This document shows positions 16,279 to 25,091 of a stretch of 64,000 nucleotides of DNA, piece after piece. The notes under the pieces were generated by a model. It ran no database searches, was not told where the DNA came from, and worked only from the letters and a program-made list of their open reading frames with translations. This stretch comes from Soonwooa sp032062245 (GTDB lineage: Bacteria > Bacteroidota > Bacteroidia > Flavobacteriales > Weeksellaceae), in NCBI RefSeq assembly GCF_032062245.1, contig NZ_DAMBQF010000002.1:157587-221586 (forward strand), read 5' to 3'. A program made the translations under genes and the position numbers. Numbering within the stretch: the stretch's first letter is position 1; every line of letters begins with the position of its first letter.

Positions 16279-17276
16279 TACTTCCTTCTCATCGCGTAGA
16301 TTAAATAAAACAAAAAGGGTAGGATGAATATGGAACCAATTAAAAGCGCCCAAGCCAATGCATTGATAGTTGCTTCTGGCGCGGCATGTTCTATTAAAGA
16401 ATAATGGTTTCCGTTTCCTAATAAAACAATATCTGGATAATGTTGATACGTTGCTGCAACCAAAATTAAAACCACTTGCAATCCTGCAAATAATCGAATC
16501 GAAAGGAGTTTTCGTATCTTTATGCAATAGAAAATTAAACCTAACAAAATCGTTGCAACAACAACGGCTGCAATTCCTAAAGGCTTCGAAAATATCCACT
16601 GAAATAATGGAATTCCTGAATAATATGCTGCGCCAAAAACCAACGTTCCTGTTAAAACAATTAAGACCATTGCTTTTTTAGATTTTCCAATCATCATCGT
16701 TACTTCATCATCACTTCGGCTTTCTCGGATGGAAAGAATACAAGCCAAATACGAACAAATAGCAATCGTGAAAAGTCCTACAGCGACCCCAAAAAGATTG
16801 AGCCAACTAAAAATATAGAGATCCAAAAAGTTGGTTGCATCAGGATTAATTGATGATGAAACGGTTGCTGCTGCAATAATGCCTAAAAAGAAAGGCGTCA
16901 ACAGACTTGCCGCATAAAATATTCTGGAATACAAAACCTGCCATTGATCTTCTACTGCATCATAATTCCGGAATGTAAAAGCCGTTCCACGAGCGATAAT
17001 TCCCACCAACATCAATACTAACGGAATATGAAGATAAGTTGAAATTCCGGCGTAAATCTGCGGAAAACCTACAAATAAAACCACAATTGCGATAATCAAC
17101 CACATATGATTGGCTTCCCAAACGGGCGCAATCGCATCGTGCATAATGTCGTGAACTTTCTTTTTCGTGTTTTTTCCAGCAAAAAGTTCGACAATTCCGC
17201 CACCGAAATCCGCTCCGCCAAAAACGACGTACAAACAAACTGAAAGCCATAAAAAGGCGATAACTACGTAGATCAT
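16278..17276 (-). CDS. cydB: Cytochrome bd quinol oxidase subunit II
   Basis: This 332-residue membrane protein has about eight or nine transmembrane helices. It begins VIAFLWLSVCLYVVFGGADFGGGIVELF, the conserved CydB start, and includes DAIAPVWEANHMWLIIAIVVLFVGFP (about residues 47-72). It pairs with CydA in the cytoplasmic membrane to oxidise quinol and reduce oxygen at low oxygen tension. Its ATG overlaps the cydA TGA stop (ATGA), indicating translational coupling. The length is slightly shorter than the E. coli protein. No cydX-like small gene was seen after it. Confidence 0.95.
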   Translation of the reverse strand: MIYVVIAFLWLSVCLYVVFGGADFGGGIVELFAGKNTKKKVHDIMHDAIAPVWEANHMWLIIAIVVLFVGFPQIYAGISTYLHIPLVLMLVGIIARGTAFTFRNYDAVEDQWQVLYSRIFYAASLLTPFFLGIIAAATVSSSINPDATNFLDLYIFSWLNLFGVAVGLFTIAICSYLACILSIRESRSDDEVTMMIGKSKKAMVLIVLTGTLVFGAAYYSGIPLFQWIFSKPLGIAAVVVATILLGLIFYCIKIRKLLSIRLFAGLQVVLILVAATYQHYPDIVLLGNGNHYSLIEHAAPEATINALAWALLIGSIFILPFLFYLIYAMRRK

Positions 17277-18616
17277 GACTTATTAGTTTTAGGTGAATAA
17301 TTTGGATCGGTTGGGTCGTATAATTTTGGAACCATTTTAATTTGTCTTGACAATAAGAACGCTAAAATCATCGCTAAAGTCACGAAAATAAACGTGAAAA
17401 AGTAAAATGAATATTGAATTCCAGGCATCGGTGTTACGGCATCAATAGTTTTCATGACACCATAAATTATCCATGGTTGTCGCCCAACTTCGGTTACCGT
17501 CCAGCCTGATTCTAGAGCAATATATCCGAACGGAGTTGCAATAAAAAACATTTTAAGAAACCATTTTTTTGTCATCCATTCTTTCTTTTTGTACAAAGCG
17601 AATAGATAAAGTCCACCCATAAACATCATCACAACACCAAAGAAAATCATAATCTGAAAAGCGTAATGAACAACGGCAACCGGCGGCCACAGATCTCTTG
17701 AGAAGTTGTTCAAACCTTTAACTTCACCATTAAACTCGCCTGTCGCGAGAAAACTTAAAACTTTTGGTACTTTAACGGAATATTTTACTTCACCCGTTTT
17801 TTCATCAGGAATTCCACCCAAAACGAAGGCGGCACCTTTTTCAGTTTCAAAATGAGCTTCCATCGCGGCTAGTTTGATAGGTTGTCTTTTGGTAACTGAC
17901 TTCGCCGCGATATCACCACTTAACGGCGCTCCAAAAGCTCCAATCAATGCAAATCCCATTGCAATACGAAATGCTTTGGTGTGAAATTCGACATTTTTCT
18001 TCTTTAAAATTAAATAAGCATGAACACCAGCAACAGCAAATCCAGTCGCACAAAATGCAGCCACTGTCATGTGCAAGGCTTGCGGAAACCAAGCTTCGTT
18101 AAACATCGCTTTTATGGGATCTATGTTGATGTATTCACCATTCACAAAATCAAATCCAGAGGGACTATTCATCCAAGCATTGGCGGCTACAACAAGAATT
18201 CCCGATGCTAAACCGCTAATTCCAACTATTAATCCACAAATCCAGTGAAACCACTTGTTTAGTCTCTCCCAACCATAAAGGAAAAAACCTAATGCGATGG
18301 CTTCAATAAAAAATGCCGTTCCCTCAAGCGAGAAAGGCATTCCGAAAATGGGACCTGCATGTTCCATAAATTTTGGCCACAATAAGCCTAACTCGAAAGA
18401 AAGCATCGTCCCTGAAACCGCGCCTGTTGCAAAAAGAATTGCAACACCTTTGCTCCACGCTTTGGTAAGCCCTTCGTAGATTTCCCTTCCTGTTTTTAGA
18501 TATTTCCAATGAGAGTAGGCCATAAGAAAAGGCATTACCATCCCAACACAAGCGAATATGATATGGAAACCTAATGATAGAGCCATTTGCGACCGAGCCG
18601 CGATAAAATCATCCAT
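17273..18616 (-). CDS. cydA: Cytochrome bd quinol oxidase subunit I, short Q-loop type
   Basis: This 447-residue haem-binding subunit carries His18 and His182 as likely haem ligands (SLGFHIIFA and QALHMTVAAF). Glu98 and Glu105 in SLEGTAFFIEAIALG match the proton-path glutamates, and GWTVTEVGRQPWIIYG is the conserved late block. The segment after KLAAMEAHFETEKGA is short compared with the long-Q-loop E. coli enzyme (522 residues), so this belongs to the short Q-loop class. The oxidase supports microaerobic respiration and resists nitric oxide and peroxide in related bacteria. It is the first gene of the cydAB pair. Confidence 0.95.
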   Translation of the reverse strand: MDDFIAARSQMALSLGFHIIFACVGMVMPFLMAYSHWKYLKTGREIYEGLTKAWSKGVAILFATGAVSGTMLSFELGLLWPKFMEHAGPIFGMPFSLEGTAFFIEAIALGFFLYGWERLNKWFHWICGLIVGISGLASGILVVAANAWMNSPSGFDFVNGEYINIDPIKAMFNEAWFPQALHMTVAAFCATGFAVAGVHAYLILKKKNVEFHTKAFRIAMGFALIGAFGAPLSGDIAAKSVTKRQPIKLAAMEAHFETEKGAAFVLGGIPDEKTGEVKYSVKVPKVLSFLATGEFNGEVKGLNNFSRDLWPPVAVVHYAFQIMIFFGVVMMFMGGLYLFALYKKKEWMTKKWFLKMFFIATPFGYIALESGWTVTEVGRQPWIIYGVMKTIDAVTPMPGIQYSFYFFTFIFVTLAMILAFLLSRQIKMVPKLYDPTDPNYSPKTNKS

Positions 18617-18694
18617 CCAGTTATTGTTTTGAATGATTAAAGATAAGAATTATAACTTATTCATACTTACATTATTATGGTTAATTTTAATGAT

Positions 18695-18783
18695 AAATTT
18701 CATCTATTAAAAATTAATTTGTTTAAGCAGGTTGACTATATTATTTAACTAATTTTTTAATGCTAAAAACTTTCAAAATCTGA
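18695..18783 (+). repeat. 89-bp AT-rich dispersed repeat, copy 1
   Basis: From AAATTTCATCTATTAAAA to CTTTCAAAATCTGA this stretch matches 24949-25037 with 80 of 89 identical bases and no gap. The central part (GTTGACTATATTATTTAACT) is fully conserved. It lies in the 344-base gap between the divergent cydA and the LRR gene. Both frames and both strands are stop-rich, so it is not coding. No other feature is seen in this gap (18617-18960). Confidence 0.8.
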
Positions 18784-18960
18784 TATTTTTTCCATATCTC
18801 TATGTTTTTGTATAATGAAAGAGTAAAAAATATAAATTCAAAAATGCTTCGTGAATTCTTTTCTTAGTTTAGTGAAATAAAATGATACATTCGTAAAGTG
18901 ACAAGCATAAAATAGTAAGGGTGTTTTTTTCTTTGTGGCAAAATTTAAAACATTTTAACA

Positions 18961-21141
18961 ATGAAAAAACTATTACTCATTTTTGGATCTTGCTTGGCGC
19001 AGATGTCCTTGGCTCAAATTCCTGCTTTAAGTCATTCATTTACGAATACTTTGGTTTCTCCAGGTTTTTCTATGGGAAACAATGGAATTGGTTTAGATGA
19101 AGACAGAAGTTATGACGCAGCAAAAGCTGCCAAATTAGCTGCTGGTCATGATTTTTTTAAAGTTACTTTAACAACTGCTCAAAAAAATGCTTTATTATCC
19201 AACGGAACTATATCGCTTTGGTACAAGCATGAAGGCACAGGACAAAGTGCTTTTGGAACTAACAAACCTCTGATTTTTTGGTCCAATGGTGGATACAGTT
19301 ATTCAGAAGGAATAATGTTAGGGCTCAATAGCGCTGGAAGAATTCAGCTTTTGTCTTATCTTGGTAACAATGCAAATAATTCTGCGTCTGGACAAAGTTT
19401 TATCAACTTCCCAACTTCGGGTTGGAATCACATAGCAATCAGTTGGACGAATGGACCGAGTTCTAGTCATAGGATGAAAGTTTACCTTAACGGTGTTGAA
19501 GTTATCAATGCTAAAAGTCCATTCCAAGGTCTTCCATCTACATCATCGTCGGACATTTTTTTTACAGGATTTAATGCTAATTTCCCTAGTTCGCTTTACG
19601 GCAGCATCGATGAAATTAAAGTATATACTGAACAACTTTCGGACGCACAGATTTTATCACTATTTTCAACTGAGCTTCCTACCAATTGTGTAGTCAATAT
19701 TCCTGATGCTAATTTCAAAAATGCATTATTAAATTATAATACTCCAAAAATAGATGTTAATAACGACGGAAAAATTCAATGTTTGGAAGCGGAAGCTTTT
19801 CAAGGGATCCTTAAAATCAATAATAAATACATTAGCGATCTTACAGGTTTGGAGGCATTTAAAAATCTTGGTGGACTGCAGGTTGCTGAAAACAATTTAA
19901 CCAAAGTGGATGTAAGCAATCACAAAAGATTGAATGAAATTTGGGTGTCAGGTAATCAATTGACTTCTTTGAATGTTGCCAACGGAAACAACACGAATTT
20001 TGTTGCAATGCTAGCGGGGTTAAATAACAATCTTACGTGCATTCAGGTAGATAATCCTAATTACAGTCAAGCCAGTTGGGTAGGAACTTATTTTAGCATT
20101 CCTGCGGGAGCTTCATACAGTACCAATTGCGCACCAGCTACTTGTGAGGTGAATATTCCTGATGGTAATTTTAAATTTGCACTATTAAACCATACTCCTA
20201 CAATTGACACCAATGGTGATGGCAAAATACAATGTACGGAAGCGGAAGCAGTTACTGAAAATTTAGCACTTTCGTTAAAAGGCATCAACAATATGACAGG
20301 AATTGAAGCTTTTAAAAATATTAAACAATTATTTTTAAGAGATAATAATTTAACAACTTTAGACCTAAGCGCGAATACAGCTTTGACAAATGTTGATTGC
20401 GCACGTAATCAATTAACCAGCATTAACTTGGGTACGAATACAGCTTTGAGGAATTTGTACATTCAAGAGAACCAATTAACAAGTTTAGATGTAAGTGCAA
20501 ATACGGGATTAAGCAATTTGGTTTTGAACGATAATCATTTAACCAGCATAGATGTAAGTTCAAATACAGCCTTATCCAATCTAGGTTTTGCGAGAAATCA
20601 AATTAGCCAAATTAATCTAAGCACAAACTCAGCCTTAAATATATTGGTGACAAGTGATAATCCAATAACAAGTTTAGATCTAAGTTCAAATCCACAATTA
20701 TATGTTATAGACAGTCAGAATTCGCAATTATCAAGTTTAAATTTAGCGAATGGAAATAACGGTATCATATCGGATCTTTACATTCAAAATAATCCAAATC
20801 TTACCTGCGTTCAAGTTGATAATGTTGCTTACAGTATTGCTAACTGGACAGATCCTACTTCTTACATAAAAGACAGCATTGCTAATTACAGTGAAGATTG
20901 TAGCTCTACATTAGGAACTAATAATATCGGATCAAAAGCAAAAATAGAAGTGTATCCAAATCCAACAAAAGGAATTGCACAATTAAGCGAAGTTGCAGAT
21001 ATACAGGTTTTTGACGCTAGCGGAAGATTAATTCTGACAAAAGATAAAACCAAAGAAGTTGATTTAACATATCTGAAAAGTGGCGTTTATTTTATTAAAA
21101 CTAAAACGTCTGAAAAACTAATAAAAATTATTAAAGACTAA
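18961..21141 (+). CDS. Secreted LamG/leucine-rich-repeat protein with type IX sorting tail
   Basis: This 726-residue exported protein has several parts. A signal peptide (LLLIFGSCLAQMSLAQ, residues 4-19) is followed by a concanavalin-like LamG domain (about 30-238; GTISLWYKHEGTG, SGWNHIAISW, MKVYLNGVEV, SIDEIKVYTEQLSDAQI). Next are two units starting CVVNIPDANFKNALLN and CEVNIPDGNFKFALLN, each with an IDxNxDGKIQCxEAEA motif, and leucine-rich repeats of about 21 residues (LTSLDVSANTGLSNLVLNDN). The C-terminal type IX sorting domain reads IEVYPNPTKGIAQLSEVADI, then GVYFIKTKTSEKLIKIIKD. It should be exported and anchored or released at the cell surface; ligand unknown. Confidence 0.85.
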   Translation: MKKLLLIFGSCLAQMSLAQIPALSHSFTNTLVSPGFSMGNNGIGLDEDRSYDAAKAAKLAAGHDFFKVTLTTAQKNALLSNGTISLWYKHEGTGQSAFGTNKPLIFWSNGGYSYSEGIMLGLNSAGRIQLLSYLGNNANNSASGQSFINFPTSGWNHIAISWTNGPSSSHRMKVYLNGVEVINAKSPFQGLPSTSSSDIFFTGFNANFPSSLYGSIDEIKVYTEQLSDAQILSLFSTELPTNCVVNIPDANFKNALLNYNTPKIDVNNDGKIQCLEAEAFQGILKINNKYISDLTGLEAFKNLGGLQVAENNLTKVDVSNHKRLNEIWVSGNQLTSLNVANGNNTNFVAMLAGLNNNLTCIQVDNPNYSQASWVGTYFSIPAGASYSTNCAPATCEVNIPDGNFKFALLNHTPTIDTNGDGKIQCTEAEAVTENLALSLKGINNMTGIEAFKNIKQLFLRDNNLTTLDLSANTALTNVDCARNQLTSINLGTNTALRNLYIQENQLTSLDVSANTGLSNLVLNDNHLTSIDVSSNTALSNLGFARNQISQINLSTNSALNILVTSDNPITSLDLSSNPQLYVIDSQNSQLSSLNLANGNNGIISDLYIQNNPNLTCVQVDNVAYSIANWTDPTSYIKDSIANYSEDCSSTLGTNNIGSKAKIEVYPNPTKGIAQLSEVADIQVFDASGRLILTKDKTKEVDLTYLKSGVYFIKTKTSEKLIKIIKD

Positions 21142-21188
21142 GCTAATCATACTTTAATAATAGTTAATAACTTTTTTATATTTTTTGG

Positions 21189-21222
21189 AAGACTGTCCAA
21201 CGAAAGTTGAACAGTCTTTTCT
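21189..21222 (+). terminator. Terminator after the LRR gene
   Basis: AAGACTGT-C-CAAC and GTTG-A-ACAGTCTT form a stem with one internal mismatch and a GAAA loop, followed by T-rich sequence. Confidence 0.75.
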
Positions 21223-21285
21223 AAAAAAAGATTTAATTTAAGCCTAAAATTCTCATCCCATCAAGTTTGAGTAAAATTCCTAATT

Positions 21286-24147
21286 TTGAGAAAAACAATT
21301 GCCTTGAAATTTCTATTTTTCCTGTTTTGTTCCTTATACTTATTTGGACAATCCAATCCTTATGCTTTTACGCTCAACAAAATCTCTGGTTTGCCATCAG
21401 ATATGGTGTTTGATGTTAAGCAGGATAGGAAAGGTTTTATCTGGTTGGGGACTGCCAAAGGCATTTTTCGATATGATGGTGTTGAGGTCAAATCTTTTAC
21501 TAGTGTGGATGTAACGGTAAAATCGGTTTCAAATATTAATCAAGATAAAAAAGGAAGAATTTGGTTTCAAGATTTTAACGGCAATATTTTCTTTGTAGAG
21601 GATAATCGGATACAGAGCTTTAAGGCTTATAAAGCAAATGGTTTTCTTAAGTACGCTCTAATTCATGATAAACTTTACATTGCGGGAAAAAAAGGCATTA
21701 GGATTTATGATATTAGCAGTTTTCGGTTGCTTAAAGAGATTCCGTTAGATCTTCATACAACTATCCAAACTGTTGCTTTGGAAGATAGTTTTTATACGAT
21801 TGGAGAAGAAATCCACGTGGTTAATCCACAAAATCAATTAAGGAAATTGACTTTGCCCGCAGATTACACCAAAAAGATTACAGCTCCAATAATCACAACA
21901 GATGGGAAAAAGCTTTATGTTTTTTCTAAATTTGATCCAAGTTATTTAGTTATTAATAACGGAGAAAATAGTCTTAAGACTTTGCCTTTTAATGTCGTAT
22001 TTACTCAAAACGCCAATGTTATCGATCAGGATATTTGGCTGTGTTCTACCAAAGGTTTATATCGATTCAATCCTCAGAATAATACTTATAAACACTATTT
22101 TTCAGAAACAAATATATCTTTTATTACCAAAACGGCAGTCGGTAATTTCTGGATTTCTACATTAACCAATGGTGCGTTGTATGTAGAGGATTTTAACTCT
22201 GGTTTTATTGCAACACCAACGATTCCTATACGTTTGGTAAATGAGAAAAACAACTTGTTGTTTTCCTCCAATCGCGATGAGATTTTTAGTTTAGATGAAT
22301 TGTTTAATGTGCATAGGATTTATAAAGGTAAGACAGATCATGTGATTTCACCTTTGTTTGTCGATAATATTAACAATAGATTGCTTTTTACGTCATCAAA
22401 ATTTATTATTAAATCTCAACACGCTACTTTAGAACATATTATTGCGGTAAAGCAAATTGCGCAGTTGGATGCCAAATATTATGTGATTAGCGCCAGCACT
22501 TGGAATGGCATCATCTATACCGATCCAAAACTTAAAAGTGAGTGGGACAAAGAGTTTGAAGCGTTAAAGCAACATTCGCAAGATGGGATCTACTTTATAC
22601 CATTGGTGACTTCAGAAAATGGTAAAAATTGTTTTGTAGATACTAAAGACAATAGCATTTATTTTTTGACTAATTATGGTATAAGACGTTATCATAAAGG
22701 CATTACCAAAGATATTCCGAATGATACTAAGAGTGTTTTTATCCAAATGGAAAATCTGGATGGTAAAATCTATCTACTTTCTCAAAATGAAAATTTATAT
22801 GAGTTAAACTCAGGAAAAGTTCATAAAATTAAACTTCCTAATAAGTTTGAAAATGCGAAAATTCAGAAATTTAAAATTATTGATGATAGCATTTATTTAA
22901 TAAAAGACAATGTGGTTTATAATTATTTGCCACAACAACAAAAGATAATTCCGGCGTTACACATCCCAAAAGATGTAGAAATTAATGATATTGCAAAGTT
23001 CCAGCATCGTTTATTTTTTTCGACTAATAAAGGGATTATTCATATTCCTTATACTAATACATTTGGTTTTCAACCTTTAAAATTATTTGTAAATAACATA
23101 ACGGCAAATGGCAAAATTATCCACAACAAGGATTTTGACCAACTGAAATCATCTCAAAATAATATTGAAATTAATTTTGATATTCAGTCAGAAGCACCCA
23201 ATGCACAATATGAAATTTATTATAAAATAGACGACTCTAACTGGCAAAAGATTTCTAATCTTAACAGACGTCTGGTTTTTTCATCGATTTCTAGCGGCAA
23301 ACACCACGTTGTTTTAAAAATAGTTCGAGATTCTGAAGTTATTAGCAAAGAGATTTCATTTTATATTTCGCCTCCTTTTTATCTTACATGGTGGTTTTTG
23401 GCACTTTTGGGAATAGCTTTAATTTTTGGAATTTATTTCATTTTTAAAACAATTATTAAACGAATCAACTTAGAAAATTCAAAAAAAATAGAAAAACTAA
23501 ACTTAGAAAAATTAGTCAATCAGAATAAACTTAAATCTCTGAAATCCCAGATGAATCCTCATTTTTTCTTTAATGCACTCAATACTTTACAATCTTATAT
23601 TGTGGCTAATGAAAAGAAGGAAGCCGTATTCTATCTGTCTAAATTTTCAAAATTAACTCGATCTATCCTTGACATGAGTGACCGAGATAACATCTCCTTA
23701 AAAGAAGAAATTGAAACTCTAAAAGTCTACCTCGATTTGGAAAAAGCTAGATTCGGTAATGATTTTCAGTATAGTATTTTTGTAGATGAGCAATTGGAAA
23801 ATTCAGATGTTACAATTCCTACCTTGCTTATTCAGCCTTATGTAGAAAACGCCATAAAACATGGGCTTTTACACAAAAATGCGAATAAGAATTTAGAAGT
23901 TACTTTTGATAAATTTAATGATATGTTAATGATTAAAATTGAGGATAACGGAATTGGAAGAAAAAGAAGTATGGAACTGAATGCTATAAAAAATAAAAAC
24001 CATAAATCTTTTGCAACACAATCCTTAGAAGAGCGAATAATGTTGATTAACCATAGCGAGCAATACCAAATTAACATACAATATATTGACAAAAATGACA
24101 ATCGAGGAACCATAGTCCTTTTAAAAATAAAAGCAAGTGATGTGTAA
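21286..24147 (+). CDS. Propeller sensor histidine kinase (Reg_prop / Y_Y_Y / LytS-type kinase)
   Basis: This protein of up to 953 residues begins with a signal peptide (LKFLFFLFCSLYLFGQ) and a periplasmic sensor of two-component propeller repeats (GLPSDMVFDVKQDRKGFIWLG, then VSNINQDKKGRIWFQD), followed by a Y_Y_Y-like domain (about 590-690). A transmembrane helix (FYLTWWFLALLGIALIFGIYFIF) and a coiled linker lead to a LytS-type kinase domain with SQMNPHFFFNALNTLQSYI (phosphorylated His759) and an ATP domain (IEDNGIGRKRS). It would sense an external signal and phosphorylate the LytTR regulator. No ATG exists near the start: TTG at 21286 or, equally plausible, TTG at 21304 (MKFLFFLFCS). Confidence 0.85.
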   Translation: MRKTIALKFLFFLFCSLYLFGQSNPYAFTLNKISGLPSDMVFDVKQDRKGFIWLGTAKGIFRYDGVEVKSFTSVDVTVKSVSNINQDKKGRIWFQDFNGNIFFVEDNRIQSFKAYKANGFLKYALIHDKLYIAGKKGIRIYDISSFRLLKEIPLDLHTTIQTVALEDSFYTIGEEIHVVNPQNQLRKLTLPADYTKKITAPIITTDGKKLYVFSKFDPSYLVINNGENSLKTLPFNVVFTQNANVIDQDIWLCSTKGLYRFNPQNNTYKHYFSETNISFITKTAVGNFWISTLTNGALYVEDFNSGFIATPTIPIRLVNEKNNLLFSSNRDEIFSLDELFNVHRIYKGKTDHVISPLFVDNINNRLLFTSSKFIIKSQHATLEHIIAVKQIAQLDAKYYVISASTWNGIIYTDPKLKSEWDKEFEALKQHSQDGIYFIPLVTSENGKNCFVDTKDNSIYFLTNYGIRRYHKGITKDIPNDTKSVFIQMENLDGKIYLLSQNENLYELNSGKVHKIKLPNKFENAKIQKFKIIDDSIYLIKDNVVYNYLPQQQKIIPALHIPKDVEINDIAKFQHRLFFSTNKGIIHIPYTNTFGFQPLKLFVNNITANGKIIHNKDFDQLKSSQNNIEINFDIQSEAPNAQYEIYYKIDDSNWQKISNLNRRLVFSSISSGKHHVVLKIVRDSEVISKEISFYISPPFYLTWWFLALLGIALIFGIYFIFKTIIKRINLENSKKIEKLNLEKLVNQNKLKSLKSQMNPHFFFNALNTLQSYIVANEKKEAVFYLSKFSKLTRSILDMSDRDNISLKEEIETLKVYLDLEKARFGNDFQYSIFVDEQLENSDVTIPTLLIQPYVENAIKHGLLHKNANKNLEVTFDKFNDMLMIKIEDNGIGRKRSMELNAIKNKNHKSFATQSLEERIMLINHSEQYQINIQYIDKNDNRGTIVLLKIKASDV

Positions 24148-24898
24148 CGATATTAATGCAATAATAATTGACGACGAAGAAAGGGCTCGGATGAATCTAA
24201 AACTCTTAGTCCAAGAATTCTGTCCTGAGATTAAAATAATTGCCGAATGTAAAAGCCTTTCCGCAGGTGTGAAAACTATTCGCAAAGAAAATCCTGCGCT
24301 GGTCTTTCTAGATATCGAAATGCCTGGTCATAGTGGATTAGAACTTTTAGATTTTTTTAATGAATCCGAAGTTAATTTTTCAATTATTTTTGTGACTGCT
24401 TATAATAATTACGCCATTAATGCCTTCAAATTATCGGCTATAGATTATTTACTAAAACCAATCAATCCGCAAGATTTGCAAAACGCCGTTGCTTTATTTC
24501 AGAAACGAAAAAATCAAACGGATAATTTGATTGCGCTCAAAACCAATTTAGAACATTCTTTTAATAACAAGATTGCAATTCCAGTTTCCGGAAAAATTAT
24601 CTTTATGAATATCGAAGATATACTCTATCTAAAAGGGGATGGAGCTTATACGACAATTAATAAAACTGACAGAACAAATTTGTTGGTCTCCCGTAATCTT
24701 AAATATTTTGAAGACTTTTTTAAAGATAATAACAGCTTGATGCGTGTCCATCGGTCTTATATTGCTAATCTTAGCCATATAGGAAGTTTGGGAAAAAAAG
24801 ATGGTGCATATATCGAATTTCTGAATGGCGATTGGATTCCCATTGCTAATGATAAGTTACAAGAAATACTAAATAAAGTGAATTTCATGAAGAAATAA
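24140..24898 (+). CDS. LytTR-family response regulator
   Basis: This 252-residue regulator has an N-terminal receiver domain, with acidic pair Asp11/Asp12, phosphoacceptor Asp58 in LVFLDIEMPGHSG, and a conserved Lys in YLLKPINP. A C-terminal LytTR DNA-binding domain (about 150-250) has IPVSGKIIFMNIEDILYLKGDGAYTTI and MRVHRSYIANLSHIG. It overlaps the kinase gene by 8 bases, so the pair is translated together and likely forms one signalling unit. Targets are unknown; the LRR gene upstream and the 89-bp repeat downstream are possible candidates by position only. ATG at 24140 is chosen; GTG at 24137 would add one residue. Confidence 0.9.
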   Translation: MCNDINAIIIDDEERARMNLKLLVQEFCPEIKIIAECKSLSAGVKTIRKENPALVFLDIEMPGHSGLELLDFFNESEVNFSIIFVTAYNNYAINAFKLSAIDYLLKPINPQDLQNAVALFQKRKNQTDNLIALKTNLEHSFNNKIAIPVSGKIIFMNIEDILYLKGDGAYTTINKTDRTNLLVSRNLKYFEDFFKDNNSLMRVHRSYIANLSHIGSLGKKDGAYIEFLNGDWIPIANDKLQEILNKVNFMKK

Positions 24899-24948
24899 TT
24901 TATAATGCTAAGGGATATTTTAAGGTATTATCGAATAACTTTGAAGTC

Positions 24949-25037
24949 AAATTTCATCTATTAAAATATAATTTATTTATGCAAGTTGACTATATTATTT
25001 AACTAATTTTTGGATGCTAAAAACTTTCAAAACCCGA
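24949..25037 (+). repeat. 89-bp AT-rich dispersed repeat, copy 2
   Basis: This is the second copy of the element at 18695-18783 (80/89 identical, no gaps), here between the LytTR gene and gyrB. It contains TTG at 24986 and TAATTTTTG some 15 bases later, which approximates a promoter; copy 1 lacks the final G. It ends about 55 bases before the gyrB ATG. Confidence 0.8.
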
Positions 25038-25091
25038 AAATTTTCACGATATTTGTAGGTCTTTGCACAGCGCAAAAATTAAAAATTTTAT

